A stretch of DNA of 64,000 nt from Gemmatimonadota bacterium (lineage in GTDB: Bacteria > Gemmatimonadota > Gemmatimonadetes > Longimicrobiales > Gaopeijiaceae), in NCBI GenBank assembly GCA_028874905.1, contig JAPPGZ010000045.1:1-64000 (forward strand), given 5' to 3'. Positions 27,999 to 37,702 of the stretch are shown here, in pieces. The notes under the pieces were generated by a model. That model was not told the DNA's origin, did not search any database, and was given only the letters and a program-made list of their open reading frames with translations. How positions within the stretch are numbered: the stretch's first letter is position 1; each line of letters begins with the position of its first letter. The position numbers were made by a program, and so were the translations under genes.

Positions 27999-29236
27999 TC
28001 GTACCTCAGCGCGTCGACGGGGTCGAGTCTGGCCGCGCGGGAGGCCGGGTACACGCCCGAGGCCACGCCCACGCCGACACCAAGCGCGACGCCGAGGGCC
28101 ATCCACTTGGGAGCTACGGCCGCTGGCAGGGGGGTCATCGCACCCAGCAGAATGGTCAGGCCGATTCCGATGCCCACCCCAATCGCGGCACCGACGGCCG
28201 AGAGGGTGGCGCTCTCGATCAGGACCTGGACCAGAACATCGCCGCGACGGGCGCCGATGGCCTTGCGAATGCCGATCTCCCGCGTCCTCTCCATTACCGA
28301 TACCAGCATGATGTTCATGATCACAATCCCGCCCACGACAAGCGAGATGCCGACCAGCCCGGGCAGGGCCAGGAACAGGACCTGACTGATATTGTCCCAG
28401 AAGGCCAGGGAGGATTCCGTGGTTTCGGCGGCGAAATTGTCCAGGTCCGCGGGTCTGAGCCGGCGTCTCAGGCGCATGGCCTCCACGGTCTCCTGATGGA
28501 TGGGCAGGACCAGCTCGGGGGCATCGGCCTTGATGATGATCTCGTCCACGATGCCGTGCGGATTGACGAATCTCTGGACCGGCGAGCGTGCCGGCGCGAT
28601 GGCCAGGTTGTCCAGGGAAACGATCAGAAACGATCCCTGCTCCTCCAGAACTCCCACGACCCGGAACGGGAACCCGCGAAGCCGCACCGTTCTGCCGATC
28701 GGATCGAGACCTTCGAACAGGACCTCGGCCGTGGACTTGCCCAGGACGACCACGGGCGCTCCTTGATCGGCCTCATGTCGGGTGTACGCCCGACCACGCT
28801 CCACATTCCAGTTGCGGATGTCGAAGATCTCCGCCGAAGCACCGACGATATTCACGTTCTCGACCTTGAGCCCGGTGTCCGACTCGAGTTCTCCACCGGC
28901 GTCCGATTGTGCCCCGATCGTTGCCGACAACGTGATCCTGTCGCGAAGGTACTCCAGGTCGTCAAAGGTCAATCTCGGTGCACGAGCCCATGCCCTCCAC
29001 TGCTCGGGCGAGGGATCGACCGCCTCTCTGGGCATTCTGCCGACCCGGACGGTGTTCACGCCCATGACCCTCTCGGTGAGCGTGCCGCGGATGTAGCGGT
29101 CCGTTCCTTCCACGATGCTCACCACGAGGATGAGGAACATCACGCCCACGATGACCCCCAAAAGGGTAAAGAAGCTCTTGAGCTTCTGGGTGCGGATCTG
29201 CTCCCACGCCAGGCGCACGCCCTCGAAGAACTGCAT
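27995..29236 (-). CDS. MacB/FtsX-type ABC transporter permease
   Basis: This 413-residue permease has the same plan as the next gene: an N-terminal helix (FFTLLGVIVGVMFLILVVS), a periplasmic domain, and the C-terminal block with ERTREIGIRKAIGARRGDV and ARLDPVDALRYE. It is distinct from its neighbour in the periplasmic part, so the two probably form a heterodimer. The ATPase that should power them is not in the operon. Confidence 0.93.
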   Translation of the reverse strand: MQFFEGVRLAWEQIRTQKLKSFFTLLGVIVGVMFLILVVSIVEGTDRYIRGTLTERVMGVNTVRVGRMPREAVDPSPEQWRAWARAPRLTFDDLEYLRDRITLSATIGAQSDAGGELESDTGLKVENVNIVGASAEIFDIRNWNVERGRAYTRHEADQGAPVVVLGKSTAEVLFEGLDPIGRTVRLRGFPFRVVGVLEEQGSFLIVSLDNLAIAPARSPVQRFVNPHGIVDEIIIKADAPELVLPIHQETVEAMRLRRRLRPADLDNFAAETTESSLAFWDNISQVLFLALPGLVGISLVVGGIVIMNIMLVSVMERTREIGIRKAIGARRGDVLVQVLIESATLSAVGAAIGVGIGIGLTILLGAMTPLPAAVAPKWMALGVALGVGVGVASGVYPASRAARLDPVDALRYE

Positions 29237-29268
29237 TCAGACGACTCGATCGATGCGGGGCGTCACGG

Positions 29269-30546
29269 TCAGCCCTGTCCGTCGTCCGCGGCATCCGGGG
29301 CATCATTTTCGTCCGCCCGAACGTCATCACCGTCCTCCAGCGTTCGGACGACCTGATACGGCCCGCTGACGACCGTGTCTCCAAGCGACAATCCCGAGAG
29401 CACCTCGAAATACTCCTGGCCTGCGATTCCGACCGTGACCGGCGTGAACGTGACCCGGCCATCCCTGACCACAAAGACCCCTTCAACGGGATCGGGCACT
29501 TCGCCAGCCGAGCGGTCGTTCCTGTTCTCGGCCTCGTCGCCGTCGGATTCCGGTTCGCGCAGGGTGAGTGCAATGATCGGGATGCTCAGTTGCTCGGCGC
29601 GCGTCTCGGTGATCAGTTCGGCGGTGGCGGACAGATCCGGGCGAAGTTCCACCTCGGGACTGTCGAGCGTCACCACCACCTCGAAGTCGATGGTCGGCGT
29701 CTGTCCGGTGCCGGCAGCCTGCGAAGGTGGACGAATGGCGCTGTTCCCGATCTCCGTGACAACCCCGGGAAAATCCATGTCCGGGAAAGCGTCGAGGTCG
29801 ACGGTGGCGCTATCGCCCAACGCGATTTCGGGCACGTCGGTTTCGTCCACTTCGAGCACGACTTCCATGACCGACAGATCCGACACCGTGAGTACCAGGC
29901 TGCCCGGGTTGTTCATGGTGCCCACGATCACCGTCTCGCCCTCTTCGACGTTCAGACGGGTAACCCGGCCCGCCATTGGGGCTCTGATGATGGTCTTGGC
30001 GAGCTGGTCGCTTGCCTCCTCGAGGGCGGCTCCGGACTGGTTGACTCCGAATTCCGACGACTCTAGCAGGGACCGCTGCACCTCCAGGTCGGTCTGTGCG
30101 TTGTCGACCTCCTGGCGGCTCACCAGCAGCGGTTCGCGAGCGTGCAGTGAATCCAGGCGCTCCGCTTCTCTCTGCGCACGCAGGTAGTTGGCGCGCGCCT
30201 GCGCCACCTGTGCCTGTGCCTGGCTGAGATTCGCGCGGCTCCGGTTGACCGCCGCCTGGTGGCGCGTGGGGTCAAGGCGCAGCAGAATCTGTCCTTCGTC
30301 CACGTCCTGGCCCTCGTCCACCAGCAATTCCGCCACACGGGCGGAGATGTCCGAGCTGATGTCCACCTTTCGGCGCGCGCGGACGTTGCCGCTGGCTGTG
30401 ACGGTCGCGACCAGGTCGCGTGTGTCTACGGTCTCGACCCGGACCTCGATGCCCTGTTGGCGGCGGCCGTTCATGCTCAGCCCGGCGGCCGAAACCAACA
30501 GGATCGCGATGCCGATCCCGATCATCACCTTGGTTCTGGTTCTCAT
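29269..30546 (-). CDS. Efflux periplasmic adaptor (HlyD/MacA family)
   Basis: The 425-residue membrane-fusion protein has an N-terminal anchor (IGIGIAILLVSAAGLSM) and a lipoyl-like half (VRARRKVDISSDISARVAEL). A coiled-coil hairpin follows (about residues 100-180, with AQAQVAQARANYLRAQREAE). The second lipoyl half is APMAGRVTRLNVEEGE, and beta-barrel and membrane-proximal domains complete the chain. It bridges the inner-membrane permeases and the TolC-type protein. The last 100 residues contain an acidic, low-complexity insert and tail. Confidence 0.94.
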   Translation of the reverse strand: MRTRTKVMIGIGIAILLVSAAGLSMNGRRQQGIEVRVETVDTRDLVATVTASGNVRARRKVDISSDISARVAELLVDEGQDVDEGQILLRLDPTRHQAAVNRSRANLSQAQAQVAQARANYLRAQREAERLDSLHAREPLLVSRQEVDNAQTDLEVQRSLLESSEFGVNQSGAALEEASDQLAKTIIRAPMAGRVTRLNVEEGETVIVGTMNNPGSLVLTVSDLSVMEVVLEVDETDVPEIALGDSATVDLDAFPDMDFPGVVTEIGNSAIRPPSQAAGTGQTPTIDFEVVVTLDSPEVELRPDLSATAELITETRAEQLSIPIIALTLREPESDGDEAENRNDRSAGEVPDPVEGVFVVRDGRVTFTPVTVGIAGQEYFEVLSGLSLGDTVVSGPYQVVRTLEDGDDVRADENDAPDAADDGQG

Positions 30547-30554
30547 GGTGTTCT

Positions 30555-32081
30555 TTATGGATTCCTGATAGGCATGCCGACGACCGCTTCGAGGTCGGCG
30601 ACTGCATCGTGATAGGTGAATATTGCCACAATACGTTCGCGGTCGGCTCGCGCCTTCACCGTTTCAGCCTCCACCAGGTCGATGAAGTTGGAAAACCCCA
30701 GGCGATATCGTTCCTGCGCCAGGCGCAGCTGCTCGTCGGCCAGCGCCTGGTTGCGCTCCTCGATCAGAGCGCTCTCATAGGCCGTCCGCACCAGCGCGAC
30801 GCTCGACTCGATATCCGCGCGCAACGCCAGCTCCTGTTCGCGGATGCGGAACCTGTTGTCGTTCAGTTGGGCGCGGGCAGTCTCCAGCTCCCTCTGGCGG
30901 CCAAGCCCCTGGAACACCGGGATCGAGACGGTCAGGCCCACCGAGGGCGGCTGGGTGGTGAAGTTGAACGGGAACGCCTGGTTGTCGGCCCGGATCGCCT
31001 CCAGTGCGGATTCGGGAGTCGCCAGCAGGCTGCAGTCCTGGAGCGCCGGGGGGTTCGGGAGACGTGAGACGAGATCGTTCAGCGCCAGACACTGCTGTAC
31101 CCTGGCGGCCCCGGCGGCGATCGCCTGCGCCTCCTGGCCGGCGGTGCTGCTCGCCTGCCGGGTGAAGCCGCTCCACCCCGCGGACATTGACACGCTGGGA
31201 AAGTAGGACGAACGGGCGATGCTCACGTCGTAGCGAGAGGCTTCCTCCTGGGCGCGCATCGCCTGAAGATCCGGATTGTTGCCGATCGCCACCTGGTAAA
31301 GCTGATCGGGCGTCCACTCGGGCCGAGTCACCGAAAAGGTCGTCACGAGGGTCGGTTGTGCGTCAAGATCCACGCCGATTTGCTGAAGCAGCCGGATCCG
31401 TGACGTCTGCACGCCGGTGCGCGCCTGAATCAGGGTCACCTCGGCGCGGCCCACGTTCACTTCCGCCTGGCGGACATCGATCGCGTTGCCGGATCCCACC
31501 TCCTGGCGTCCCTGGGCCAGGCGCAGGTTGATTCGGGCGCGCTCAAGTTCCTGCTCGGCAAGCGTCAGCGCCTCACCCTGGCGCAACACTTCGAGGTAGG
31601 CCCTCGTAACGTTCAGGCGGAGGGCCGCCTCGGTGCTATGAATCTGGGCGCGCGTGGCGTCGCGGGACCGGCGGGCCTGGCCGGGGGCCATCAGCGTGCG
31701 GCCGTCCATCGAAAAGCTCAGGCCGGCGTTGTACGAACTGAACAGGAACGAAGGCTGGTCCTGAAATCCGAGCTGATCGGCGGTGATGCTGCCGAACCGC
31801 TGTTCGCCCGCCCCCTGCCAGGACACGGAGGAATTGAGGGAAGCCGAGGGGAGCCAGGATCCGTAGGCCGAATTCAGGTTCCAGTCGGCGACCTGCAGGT
31901 CGTTCCGCACCGCCTGCACACCCGGGTTGTTGCGGAGCGCCACGCTGAGCGCTTCCTCCAGGGTCAGCGAGGCAGCAAGACGCTCCTGCGCGCCCAACTG
32001 CGGCGCGGCCAGGATGCCGCTCACGAGTGCAACCGGAATCCACGCCGCCCATCGGGCCTGGAAGACTATTCGCTTATCCAC
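30555..32081 (-). CDS. TolC-type outer membrane efflux protein
   Basis: This outer-membrane exit duct of the tripartite system has 508 residues. A signal peptide (ARWAAWIPVALVSGILAAPQ) is followed by two related OEP repeats of long helices. LTLEEALSVALRNNPGVQAV begins the first, and LYQVAIGNNPDLQAMRAQEE begins the second. I chose the second of two adjacent GTG codons because it lies eight bases from GGAGG. The adaptor gene starts 8 bases downstream. A loop with two cysteines (around QQCLALNDLV and LQDCSLL) interrupts the second repeat. Confidence 0.92.
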   Translation of the reverse strand: MDKRIVFQARWAAWIPVALVSGILAAPQLGAQERLAASLTLEEALSVALRNNPGVQAVRNDLQVADWNLNSAYGSWLPSASLNSSVSWQGAGEQRFGSITADQLGFQDQPSFLFSSYNAGLSFSMDGRTLMAPGQARRSRDATRAQIHSTEAALRLNVTRAYLEVLRQGEALTLAEQELERARINLRLAQGRQEVGSGNAIDVRQAEVNVGRAEVTLIQARTGVQTSRIRLLQQIGVDLDAQPTLVTTFSVTRPEWTPDQLYQVAIGNNPDLQAMRAQEEASRYDVSIARSSYFPSVSMSAGWSGFTRQASSTAGQEAQAIAAGAARVQQCLALNDLVSRLPNPPALQDCSLLATPESALEAIRADNQAFPFNFTTQPPSVGLTVSIPVFQGLGRQRELETARAQLNDNRFRIREQELALRADIESSVALVRTAYESALIEERNQALADEQLRLAQERYRLGFSNFIDLVEAETVKARADRERIVAIFTYHDAVADLEAVVGMPIRNP

Positions 32082-32196
32082 CACGATCTCCTCCCTCTTC
32101 TCTTCGGAACCCCTTGCCGGGATCCTGCACGCGCCGCCCCCAATACGCGGTCCACGCGGTTCCAGTTTCGGTCTACGGCTCTGGGACCGGTTTGGT

Positions 32197-32928
32197 TCAA
32201 CCCCCGTATTCCCTTTGCGCAACGAAGCCATCCGTTGGCACCTCCACCCGCACGAGCCTGCCGCTCCCGTCGAACCAGACCGTCCGGACCTGGTCACCGG
32301 ACACGATGCGCACCCGGGTCGCCTCCACCTGCTCACCCTGCAGCGTGATGGTCTCCGATCCGATGTCCAGATCGGCGGCCCAGTCCTCCCTTTCGGATCG
32401 TGGTTCGAATGCGTGCAGCGTCATGTCGGCGGCCCCGCGCGCCAGGAACCCGCCGATCACGAAGTAATGGTGGGCGACCCCGGCATCGAAGATCATCGTT
32501 CGCGGGCTCGCCCTGAACTCCTGCTCCTCCTCGCCCCATGGCGCGACCGTCACTCGCCGCAGTCGATCGCCCGCATGCAGGACTCGAACTTCGAGGGTGT
32601 CGGCGCCTCCCACGATCGCCTGATACTCGGAGAACGCCATGGATGGACCGACAGTGCGCAGGATCGTCGTGACGACGCGCCCGTCATTCATTCTGACGGC
32701 GCCGCGGGCGAGTGTCTGCTGGGCCTCACCTGAACCGATCCGCTGGATCGCGAAGTCCTCCGTCCCCATCTCCGAGCCGTACAGGAACAGGCGAAAGCGC
32801 CCCCGATCCAATTGCTGTCCCGGGAGCGCCGCACCGGGCACCGAAAACGCCAGGACGGCTACGGCGAGGGCGGCGAGAAGCCTGGCCGCAAGCCCCATTG
32901 TGCTGCGCGAAGGAACTTCGTGATCCAT
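32197..32928 (-). CDS. Exported protein of unknown function
   Basis: The 243-residue protein has a hydrophobic signal (LLAALAVAVLAFSVPGAALP) and a beta-rich body without motifs I can name. It includes GRFRLFLYGSEMGTEDF, APWGEEEQEFRASPRTM and VRTVWFDGSGRLVRVEVP, a pattern resembling DUF3108-like or other lipid-binding exported proteins. It is the first gene of the minus-strand run into the efflux operon, with a 115-base gap before the TolC-type gene. Neither this ATG nor the one ten codons later has a ribosome-binding site. An AT-rich stretch lies directly upstream. Confidence 0.75.
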   Translation of the reverse strand: MDHEVPSRSTMGLAARLLAALAVAVLAFSVPGAALPGQQLDRGRFRLFLYGSEMGTEDFAIQRIGSGEAQQTLARGAVRMNDGRVVTTILRTVGPSMAFSEYQAIVGGADTLEVRVLHAGDRLRRVTVAPWGEEEQEFRASPRTMIFDAGVAHHYFVIGGFLARGAADMTLHAFEPRSEREDWAADLDIGSETITLQGEQVEATRVRIVSGDQVRTVWFDGSGRLVRVEVPTDGFVAQREYGG

Positions 32929-32966
32929 TAGATTAACAATAACGGCAAAAGGAAGGGGTCAGGCCT

Positions 32967-33005
32967 ATGTCTAGGTGGGACTCGCCGGAGCCCCGCAGCC
33001 CGTGA
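32967..33005 (+). CDS. Possible 12-codon leader ORF
   Basis: AAGGGG eight bases upstream precedes an ATG opening a 12-codon frame, MSRWDSPEPRSP. Its stop overlaps the GTG of the large histidine-kinase gene (GTGA). The kinase gene has only a weak site of its own, so the short frame may serve to couple translation. This could be chance. Confidence 0.35.
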   Translation: MSRWDSPEPRSP

Positions 33006-36000
33006 CGGGCCGGAACACCTCCGCTGAGCGGTCGGAGTCTGCCGGCCATCTTCTTTGGGCGGGGCTCTTCTGCCTCGTGATGTGGACGCGCCTCGACACC
33101 ACGTGGTTGCTCGCAGCCGCCGCTCTCCTCCTGTCGTGGGCCGCCGTAGGGAAGCAACGGGGTTGGCGCCATGGCATCTCTGTGGTTCTGCTGTCGGCTG
33201 GTGTCGTTGCCGGCTTCTTTGGCGACGCGGCCGATCGCCGCTTCGCGGAGGGCTGGGGCCAATACTGGGAAGAGCGGCGCGAAAGCGTTGCAGAGCAGCT
33301 TGGCGCGGAGTTCGACGCGCTGGTGGTTCGGGGCGATGCGACGGTAGACAGGCTGGCCCGCGCCGCCTCGGCGGGCGGTGGACGCGGGGTTCTGCAGGAC
33401 TCACTTCGTACGCTGTTGGACGACACGGGGTTGACCGCCGCGGCCGTCATCGGTCCCGATGGCGGGCTGCTTGCCTGGGAGGGCAGTCATCAGGGCCGGC
33501 TCCCGGGGGACATGCTCGTCCAGATGGGGCGCTACGCGTACGCGGGCACGCCGCTATTCTCGTATCTGTACTTCACCAGAATGCTCCCCGACGACCGGGG
33601 AGTCGCGGTGGTGGCGGCACTGGTCCGCTCCGACCTGCCCGAATTCTTCGCTTCGGGCCTGGGTGATTTCGCGTCCCGCTTCCGCGAGGAGACGGGGGAG
33701 CGAATCAGGGTCTCCCGCTCGGACCGGACATCGGGGCCGGGTGTGTTCGATTTCGGATGGCCCGACGAGACGCTCCTGAGCATTACGATCGACGAACCCG
33801 CACAGGACGTGCGGCGCGCGGAGGAGCGGGGTCGCTGGGCCCGGATCGTCGCCGCGCTCGCTGCGCTGGTGTGGCTTGCCCTGTCCTTTGGCGTCCCGAG
33901 GGCCAACCTCGTGTACTCGGTCGCGATGCTGGGAGTCGGCGCGGCCGTACTGCCTCTGGATGGCCTGTTCAGGAGACCGGAGCTGGTGGATCCGGGCACG
34001 TTCGCGCTTCTCGGCCCCGTGCCGCTGACGCTGGCCCGTGTCGTCCTGCTGTGCATCGCGATCATGCCGGCGGCCGTACTGACGCTGCCTCGATGGCGGC
34101 CGGCCATCGGGGGGTGGGCAGCGCCCCTGGTGGTCGCGGCGTCGTTTCCGCTGGTCCTCGCCTGGATGGAGGGCAGCGCCTCGCCGGAACTCATGGGGAC
34201 CACGGACGGTCGGTGGATCGTGTTCCAGACCACCGTGGCCATGATCCTGGCCGTTGTCACGTCGGTTGCGCTTGCATGGCGTCCCGGTGGCGGCGGCAGG
34301 GGCGGACCGGGGTTCGTGGCGCTTGGCCTCGCGGCCGCGGGTGCACTGGGGGTCCTCGTGGCGATCGGCGTGCGGACCGGACCTTCCGTCACTCCGCTGC
34401 TGACGGTGCTGTGGGGCGTACCCGTGGCGGTGGTGGCTCGTGGACTCGGGAAAGCCCGTCCGCAGTCGTACCTCCATTGGTTCTGCTCGTTCTGGCTGTC
34501 CGCAACCGCGGTTCTGCCATTCACGTGGTCGATGCGCACAGAGGCGCGCATGACGATCGCGGAAGAGCAGATGGGACGTCTCGGCGTCACGTCGGAACCG
34601 AATCTCGAACCGCTTCTCGAGCGCTTTGCGGAGCAGGTCGACTCGCTGGACCGGGCCGGCGCGGGGGACGTGGAGATGATGTACCAGGCCTGGGTCGGCA
34701 GCGATCTTGCCGGCCGGGGAACCGCCATGTTTCTGACGTTGTGGTCGGCGGACGACATCCCCGTGCAGGAACTCAGGCTGGGCGTGAAGGGCGACCGCCC
34801 GGACGTCGTTGTCGACCTTCTCCCTCAGCTCCGATCGGTCGGGACGGGCGAGTACCGCGATCCGGACGACATCGACGTCCATCACCTTGTCGCCGTGACG
34901 CTGGCCGACGGCCGGTTGGTGACGGGCACCATCCCGCCGAGACGAACCATCGACGCCCCGTCGCCCCTCGGTCCGCTGTTTGCCTCGGTGGAGGAGGAGG
35001 GCGACCAGGAGTTCCTGACGCTGGTCCAGACGCCGCCGGGTGAGGATGTGGGGCGGGCGCGGACGGTCGAATGGAGCCGCAACCAGGAGGGGTGGAGGGC
35101 CGAAGGCGTGGCTCAATACCCCGACGGCCCGTACTCGGTCTTCTATACCATCAGCATTCCCAACCTCTCCGTCATGCTGGCGCGGGCGACATTGCTGATG
35201 GCTCTCGGTCTTGCGGTGTTCTCGGCGCTGTGGTTGCTCAGCGTCACCATCCTGGGCTTTCGGCTGCCGGCGCGAGTAGACTGGCGGGGACTGCTCACGT
35301 CGTTCCGCGCACGGGTCACCCTCACCCTGTTCGGGTTCTTCATCCTGTCGAATGTGCTCTTTGGAACACTCGCCTATCGCACGCTGGCCGGTGCTTCCGA
35401 ACGCACTGCCACGGCGCTGGCCGAGCGCGTGGTTGCGCAGATCGCCGAGGCGTACCTCGAAGAGGGGGGATCGATGGAGTTGCTGGCGCGGCGGGTGGGC
35501 GCGGATCTGTTGGAATACCGCGAGGGTGAACTCGTCGGCGGCTCGGTCGACGAGCTGATCGAACTGGGGCTCTACGAGGGCTGGGTGGATCCCGGGATCT
35601 ACGATGCGCTGGAAACACGGCAGCGGCTCAGGGCATCCCAGGTGGAGAACCTCGGCGACTGGCGATATGTAGTCGCGCACAGACGCTTGCCGGACGGCGA
35701 CATTGTAGCATCTCCCGTCCCCCTGCGAGCGGGTGCAGCCGCACTGCGTCGGCGGGACGTGGCCGATCTGCTCGGCTTTGCCATCGTGCTCGGGCCGATT
35801 CTGTCGCTGGGACTCGCCCTCCTTGTGGGCAGGGCGCTTACCCGGCCGATTCAGACGCTGCAGGTGGCCTCTGAGCGAGTCGGGAGCGGTAATCTGGCCG
35901 TGCACCTGCCGGAGGACCGCGTGGACGAGTTCGGGTCCGTGTTTGCAGCGTTCAACCGCATGGTGCTGCGTCTGGACGACGCGCGCCAGGAACTCTTGCG

Positions 36001-37075
36001 GACGACGCGGCGCACCGAAGCGATCGTGGAGGAAGCGGCCACGGGGGTGATCGCGGTGAACCCGACGGGGCACGTGACCGTTGCCAACCCGCGTGCCGAG
36101 TCGCTGCTTGCAACGTCGCTGGTGACCGGTGAGACCATTCCGAGAGCGGGCAAATACGCGGCCGAGCTGGCGGCATGGCTCGACGGCTACATGCGGAGCG
36201 GTTCCGTAGAGGCGGATGGGGACTTCAGATGGGGCGGCAGGCGGATCCAGTTGCGAGCCAGGCGCATCGTACAGGAGGGCCACGGAGGGGGTGTCGTGGT
36301 CAATCTCGAGGATGTCACCGATGAACTCCGCAGCGAGAGGATCCTGGCCTGGGGTGAAATGGCGAAGCAAGTCGCCCACGAGGTGAAGAATCCACTAACG
36401 CCGATCAAGCTCTCGGTGCAGCACCTGCGTCGCGCATGGGAAGACAGGAGAAGCGATTTCGGCAGAATACTGGACAGGAACGTGGGCGCGATTCTGGGCG
36501 AGATCGATCGGCTTGCCTCGATTGCGCGCGGCTTCTCCCGGCTGGCTTCGCCCGGTGCCGCCGACGCGGGCCCGCTGGTCGCTGTGGACCCGGGCGAGGT
36601 GATCAGGGAACTCCTGAACCTGTACCAGGGCGGTGGCGAGACCACGATTCGCCTCGAGAGCGAGTTGCCGGCTGCGCTGCCGAAGGTTATCGCGCGCCCC
36701 GACGAACTCAAGGAGGTATTGCTCAACCTTCTGGAGAACGCCCGGGCCGCCATGCCCGGCGGTGGCGTGGTGCGCATTGGCGCCATCGAGCCCTCGGACG
36801 GGTCGCCGACGGTAGCGGTTGTGGTGGAAGACGAGGGGTCCGGCATACCCGACGAATTGCTTCCACGCATTTTCGAGCCGCAGTTCTCGACGCGGTCCAC
36901 GGGGACCGGTCTCGGGCTTGCGATTGCCAAGCGGCTGGTGGATTCGTGGGGCGGTACGGTCGACGTTCAAAGTACAGTCGGTCGAGGCACCCGTGTGAGA
37001 ATCGGTCTGCAGGTGCATGATTCGCAGGCGGAGGAACGGCATGGGGACCTTGGCGGTCCCGGCAGGGGCGAGTAG
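33002..37075 (+). CDS. Very large NtrY-like sensor histidine kinase
   Basis: This 1357-residue membrane kinase has an N-terminal helix pair, a first extracytoplasmic region, a block of about eight helices (roughly residues 280-490) and a second extracytoplasmic region. A HAMP linker follows (RALTRPIQTLQVASERVGSG, about residue 940), then a PAS-like domain. The kinase core has H-box AHEVKNPLTPIKL (His1126), N-box LLENARAAM, G1 DEGSGIPDE and G2 GTGLGLAIAKRL. The H-box resembles NtrY kinases. The GTG at 33002 is chosen over a GTG at 32975, which has no ribosome-binding site. No response regulator is adjacent. The NtrC-type activator at 45691 is one candidate partner. Confidence 0.88.
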   Translation: MTGRNTSAERSESAGHLLWAGLFCLVMWTRLDTTWLLAAAALLLSWAAVGKQRGWRHGISVVLLSAGVVAGFFGDAADRRFAEGWGQYWEERRESVAEQLGAEFDALVVRGDATVDRLARAASAGGGRGVLQDSLRTLLDDTGLTAAAVIGPDGGLLAWEGSHQGRLPGDMLVQMGRYAYAGTPLFSYLYFTRMLPDDRGVAVVAALVRSDLPEFFASGLGDFASRFREETGERIRVSRSDRTSGPGVFDFGWPDETLLSITIDEPAQDVRRAEERGRWARIVAALAALVWLALSFGVPRANLVYSVAMLGVGAAVLPLDGLFRRPELVDPGTFALLGPVPLTLARVVLLCIAIMPAAVLTLPRWRPAIGGWAAPLVVAASFPLVLAWMEGSASPELMGTTDGRWIVFQTTVAMILAVVTSVALAWRPGGGGRGGPGFVALGLAAAGALGVLVAIGVRTGPSVTPLLTVLWGVPVAVVARGLGKARPQSYLHWFCSFWLSATAVLPFTWSMRTEARMTIAEEQMGRLGVTSEPNLEPLLERFAEQVDSLDRAGAGDVEMMYQAWVGSDLAGRGTAMFLTLWSADDIPVQELRLGVKGDRPDVVVDLLPQLRSVGTGEYRDPDDIDVHHLVAVTLADGRLVTGTIPPRRTIDAPSPLGPLFASVEEEGDQEFLTLVQTPPGEDVGRARTVEWSRNQEGWRAEGVAQYPDGPYSVFYTISIPNLSVMLARATLLMALGLAVFSALWLLSVTILGFRLPARVDWRGLLTSFRARVTLTLFGFFILSNVLFGTLAYRTLAGASERTATALAERVVAQIAEAYLEEGGSMELLARRVGADLLEYREGELVGGSVDELIELGLYEGWVDPGIYDALETRQRLRASQVENLGDWRYVVAHRRLPDGDIVASPVPLRAGAAALRRRDVADLLGFAIVLGPILSLGLALLVGRALTRPIQTLQVASERVGSGNLAVHLPEDRVDEFGSVFAAFNRMVLRLDDARQELLRTTRRTEAIVEEAATGVIAVNPTGHVTVANPRAESLLATSLVTGETIPRAGKYAAELAAWLDGYMRSGSVEADGDFRWGGRRIQLRARRIVQEGHGGGVVVNLEDVTDELRSERILAWGEMAKQVAHEVKNPLTPIKLSVQHLRRAWEDRRSDFGRILDRNVGAILGEIDRLASIARGFSRLASPGAADAGPLVAVDPGEVIRELLNLYQGGGETTIRLESELPAALPKVIARPDELKEVLLNLLENARAAMPGGGVVRIGAIEPSDGSPTVAVVVEDEGSGIPDELLPRIFEPQFSTRSTGTGLGLAIAKRLVDSWGGTVDVQSTVGRGTRVRIGLQVHDSQAEERHGDLGGPGRGE

Positions 37076-37084
37076 AATGATCCT

Positions 37085-37699
37085 GTGCTCCAGATGACCC
37101 CAGCCCGGCCCGGCGATTCGGACTCGCGGGCGAGCGTACGGACCCTTCCTGTTTCCGTCGACATTGCAGGTTGGGTCGACGAGCGTTCCCCGGGGATCGC
37201 CGAGCGTTGGGCGTCGGGACTGCTGGCCAACGGGGAATCCTGGGCTGGGGACATCCGGCCGGTTGCACGGCCGCTCTGCCGCGGGCTGGTCTCCTTCCTG
37301 CCCGGCATGCTCGGTGCCTACCGGGCCCAGATCCTGCCGCTCTGGTCGGAAGGTGCCGAGCTCTTCGGTTCGGTGGCTGCCCGACGCGGACTTTCCGCTG
37401 GCGAAGTGATCGAGGAATTCCAGCTTCTGCGTGAGGTCATCCTGAGGATGATGTTCGAGCGTCCTCCCACCGGGACCGAACGCGGGTTGCCGCTGCGCGA
37501 GATCCTTCATCTCAACCGGGCCGTCGACATCGGCGTAACACAGGCGAGCGTCGGCCACACCGACCTGCTGTTCTTCAGTCTGATCCACGACTCGGGTGTT
37601 CCTGCTCCCCTGGGTGCCGACGACCTGATCGAGGTTTGCGAACAGATCCGTGTGCTCCAGGGGGATGGCCAGCGAATCATGGTTCCGCGACCCGGGTAG
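37085..37699 (+). CDS. RsbRD-like regulatory protein
   Basis: The 204-residue all-helical soluble protein carries GLSAGEVIEEFQLLREVIL followed by LHLNRAVDIGVTQASVGHTD. These are features I associate with the N-terminal sensory domain of RsbR/RsbRD-type stressosome proteins. No STAS domain is present, so it is that domain alone. It starts 9 bases after the histidine kinase gene and ends 3 bases before the decarboxylase-like gene. This packing suggests an operon and a signalling link. The family call is from memory and moderately sure. Confidence 0.6.
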   Translation: MLQMTPARPGDSDSRASVRTLPVSVDIAGWVDERSPGIAERWASGLLANGESWAGDIRPVARPLCRGLVSFLPGMLGAYRAQILPLWSEGAELFGSVAARRGLSAGEVIEEFQLLREVILRMMFERPPTGTERGLPLREILHLNRAVDIGVTQASVGHTDLLFFSLIHDSGVPAPLGADDLIEVCEQIRVLQGDGQRIMVPRPG

Positions 37700-37702
37700 A
37701 CG

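Noticed and set aside
33554-36379. A very long open frame antisense to the large histidine kinase
   Set aside because: It is a shadow frame. The opposite strand encodes recognisable HAMP, PAS and kinase motifs, and long antisense frames are expected at this GC content.
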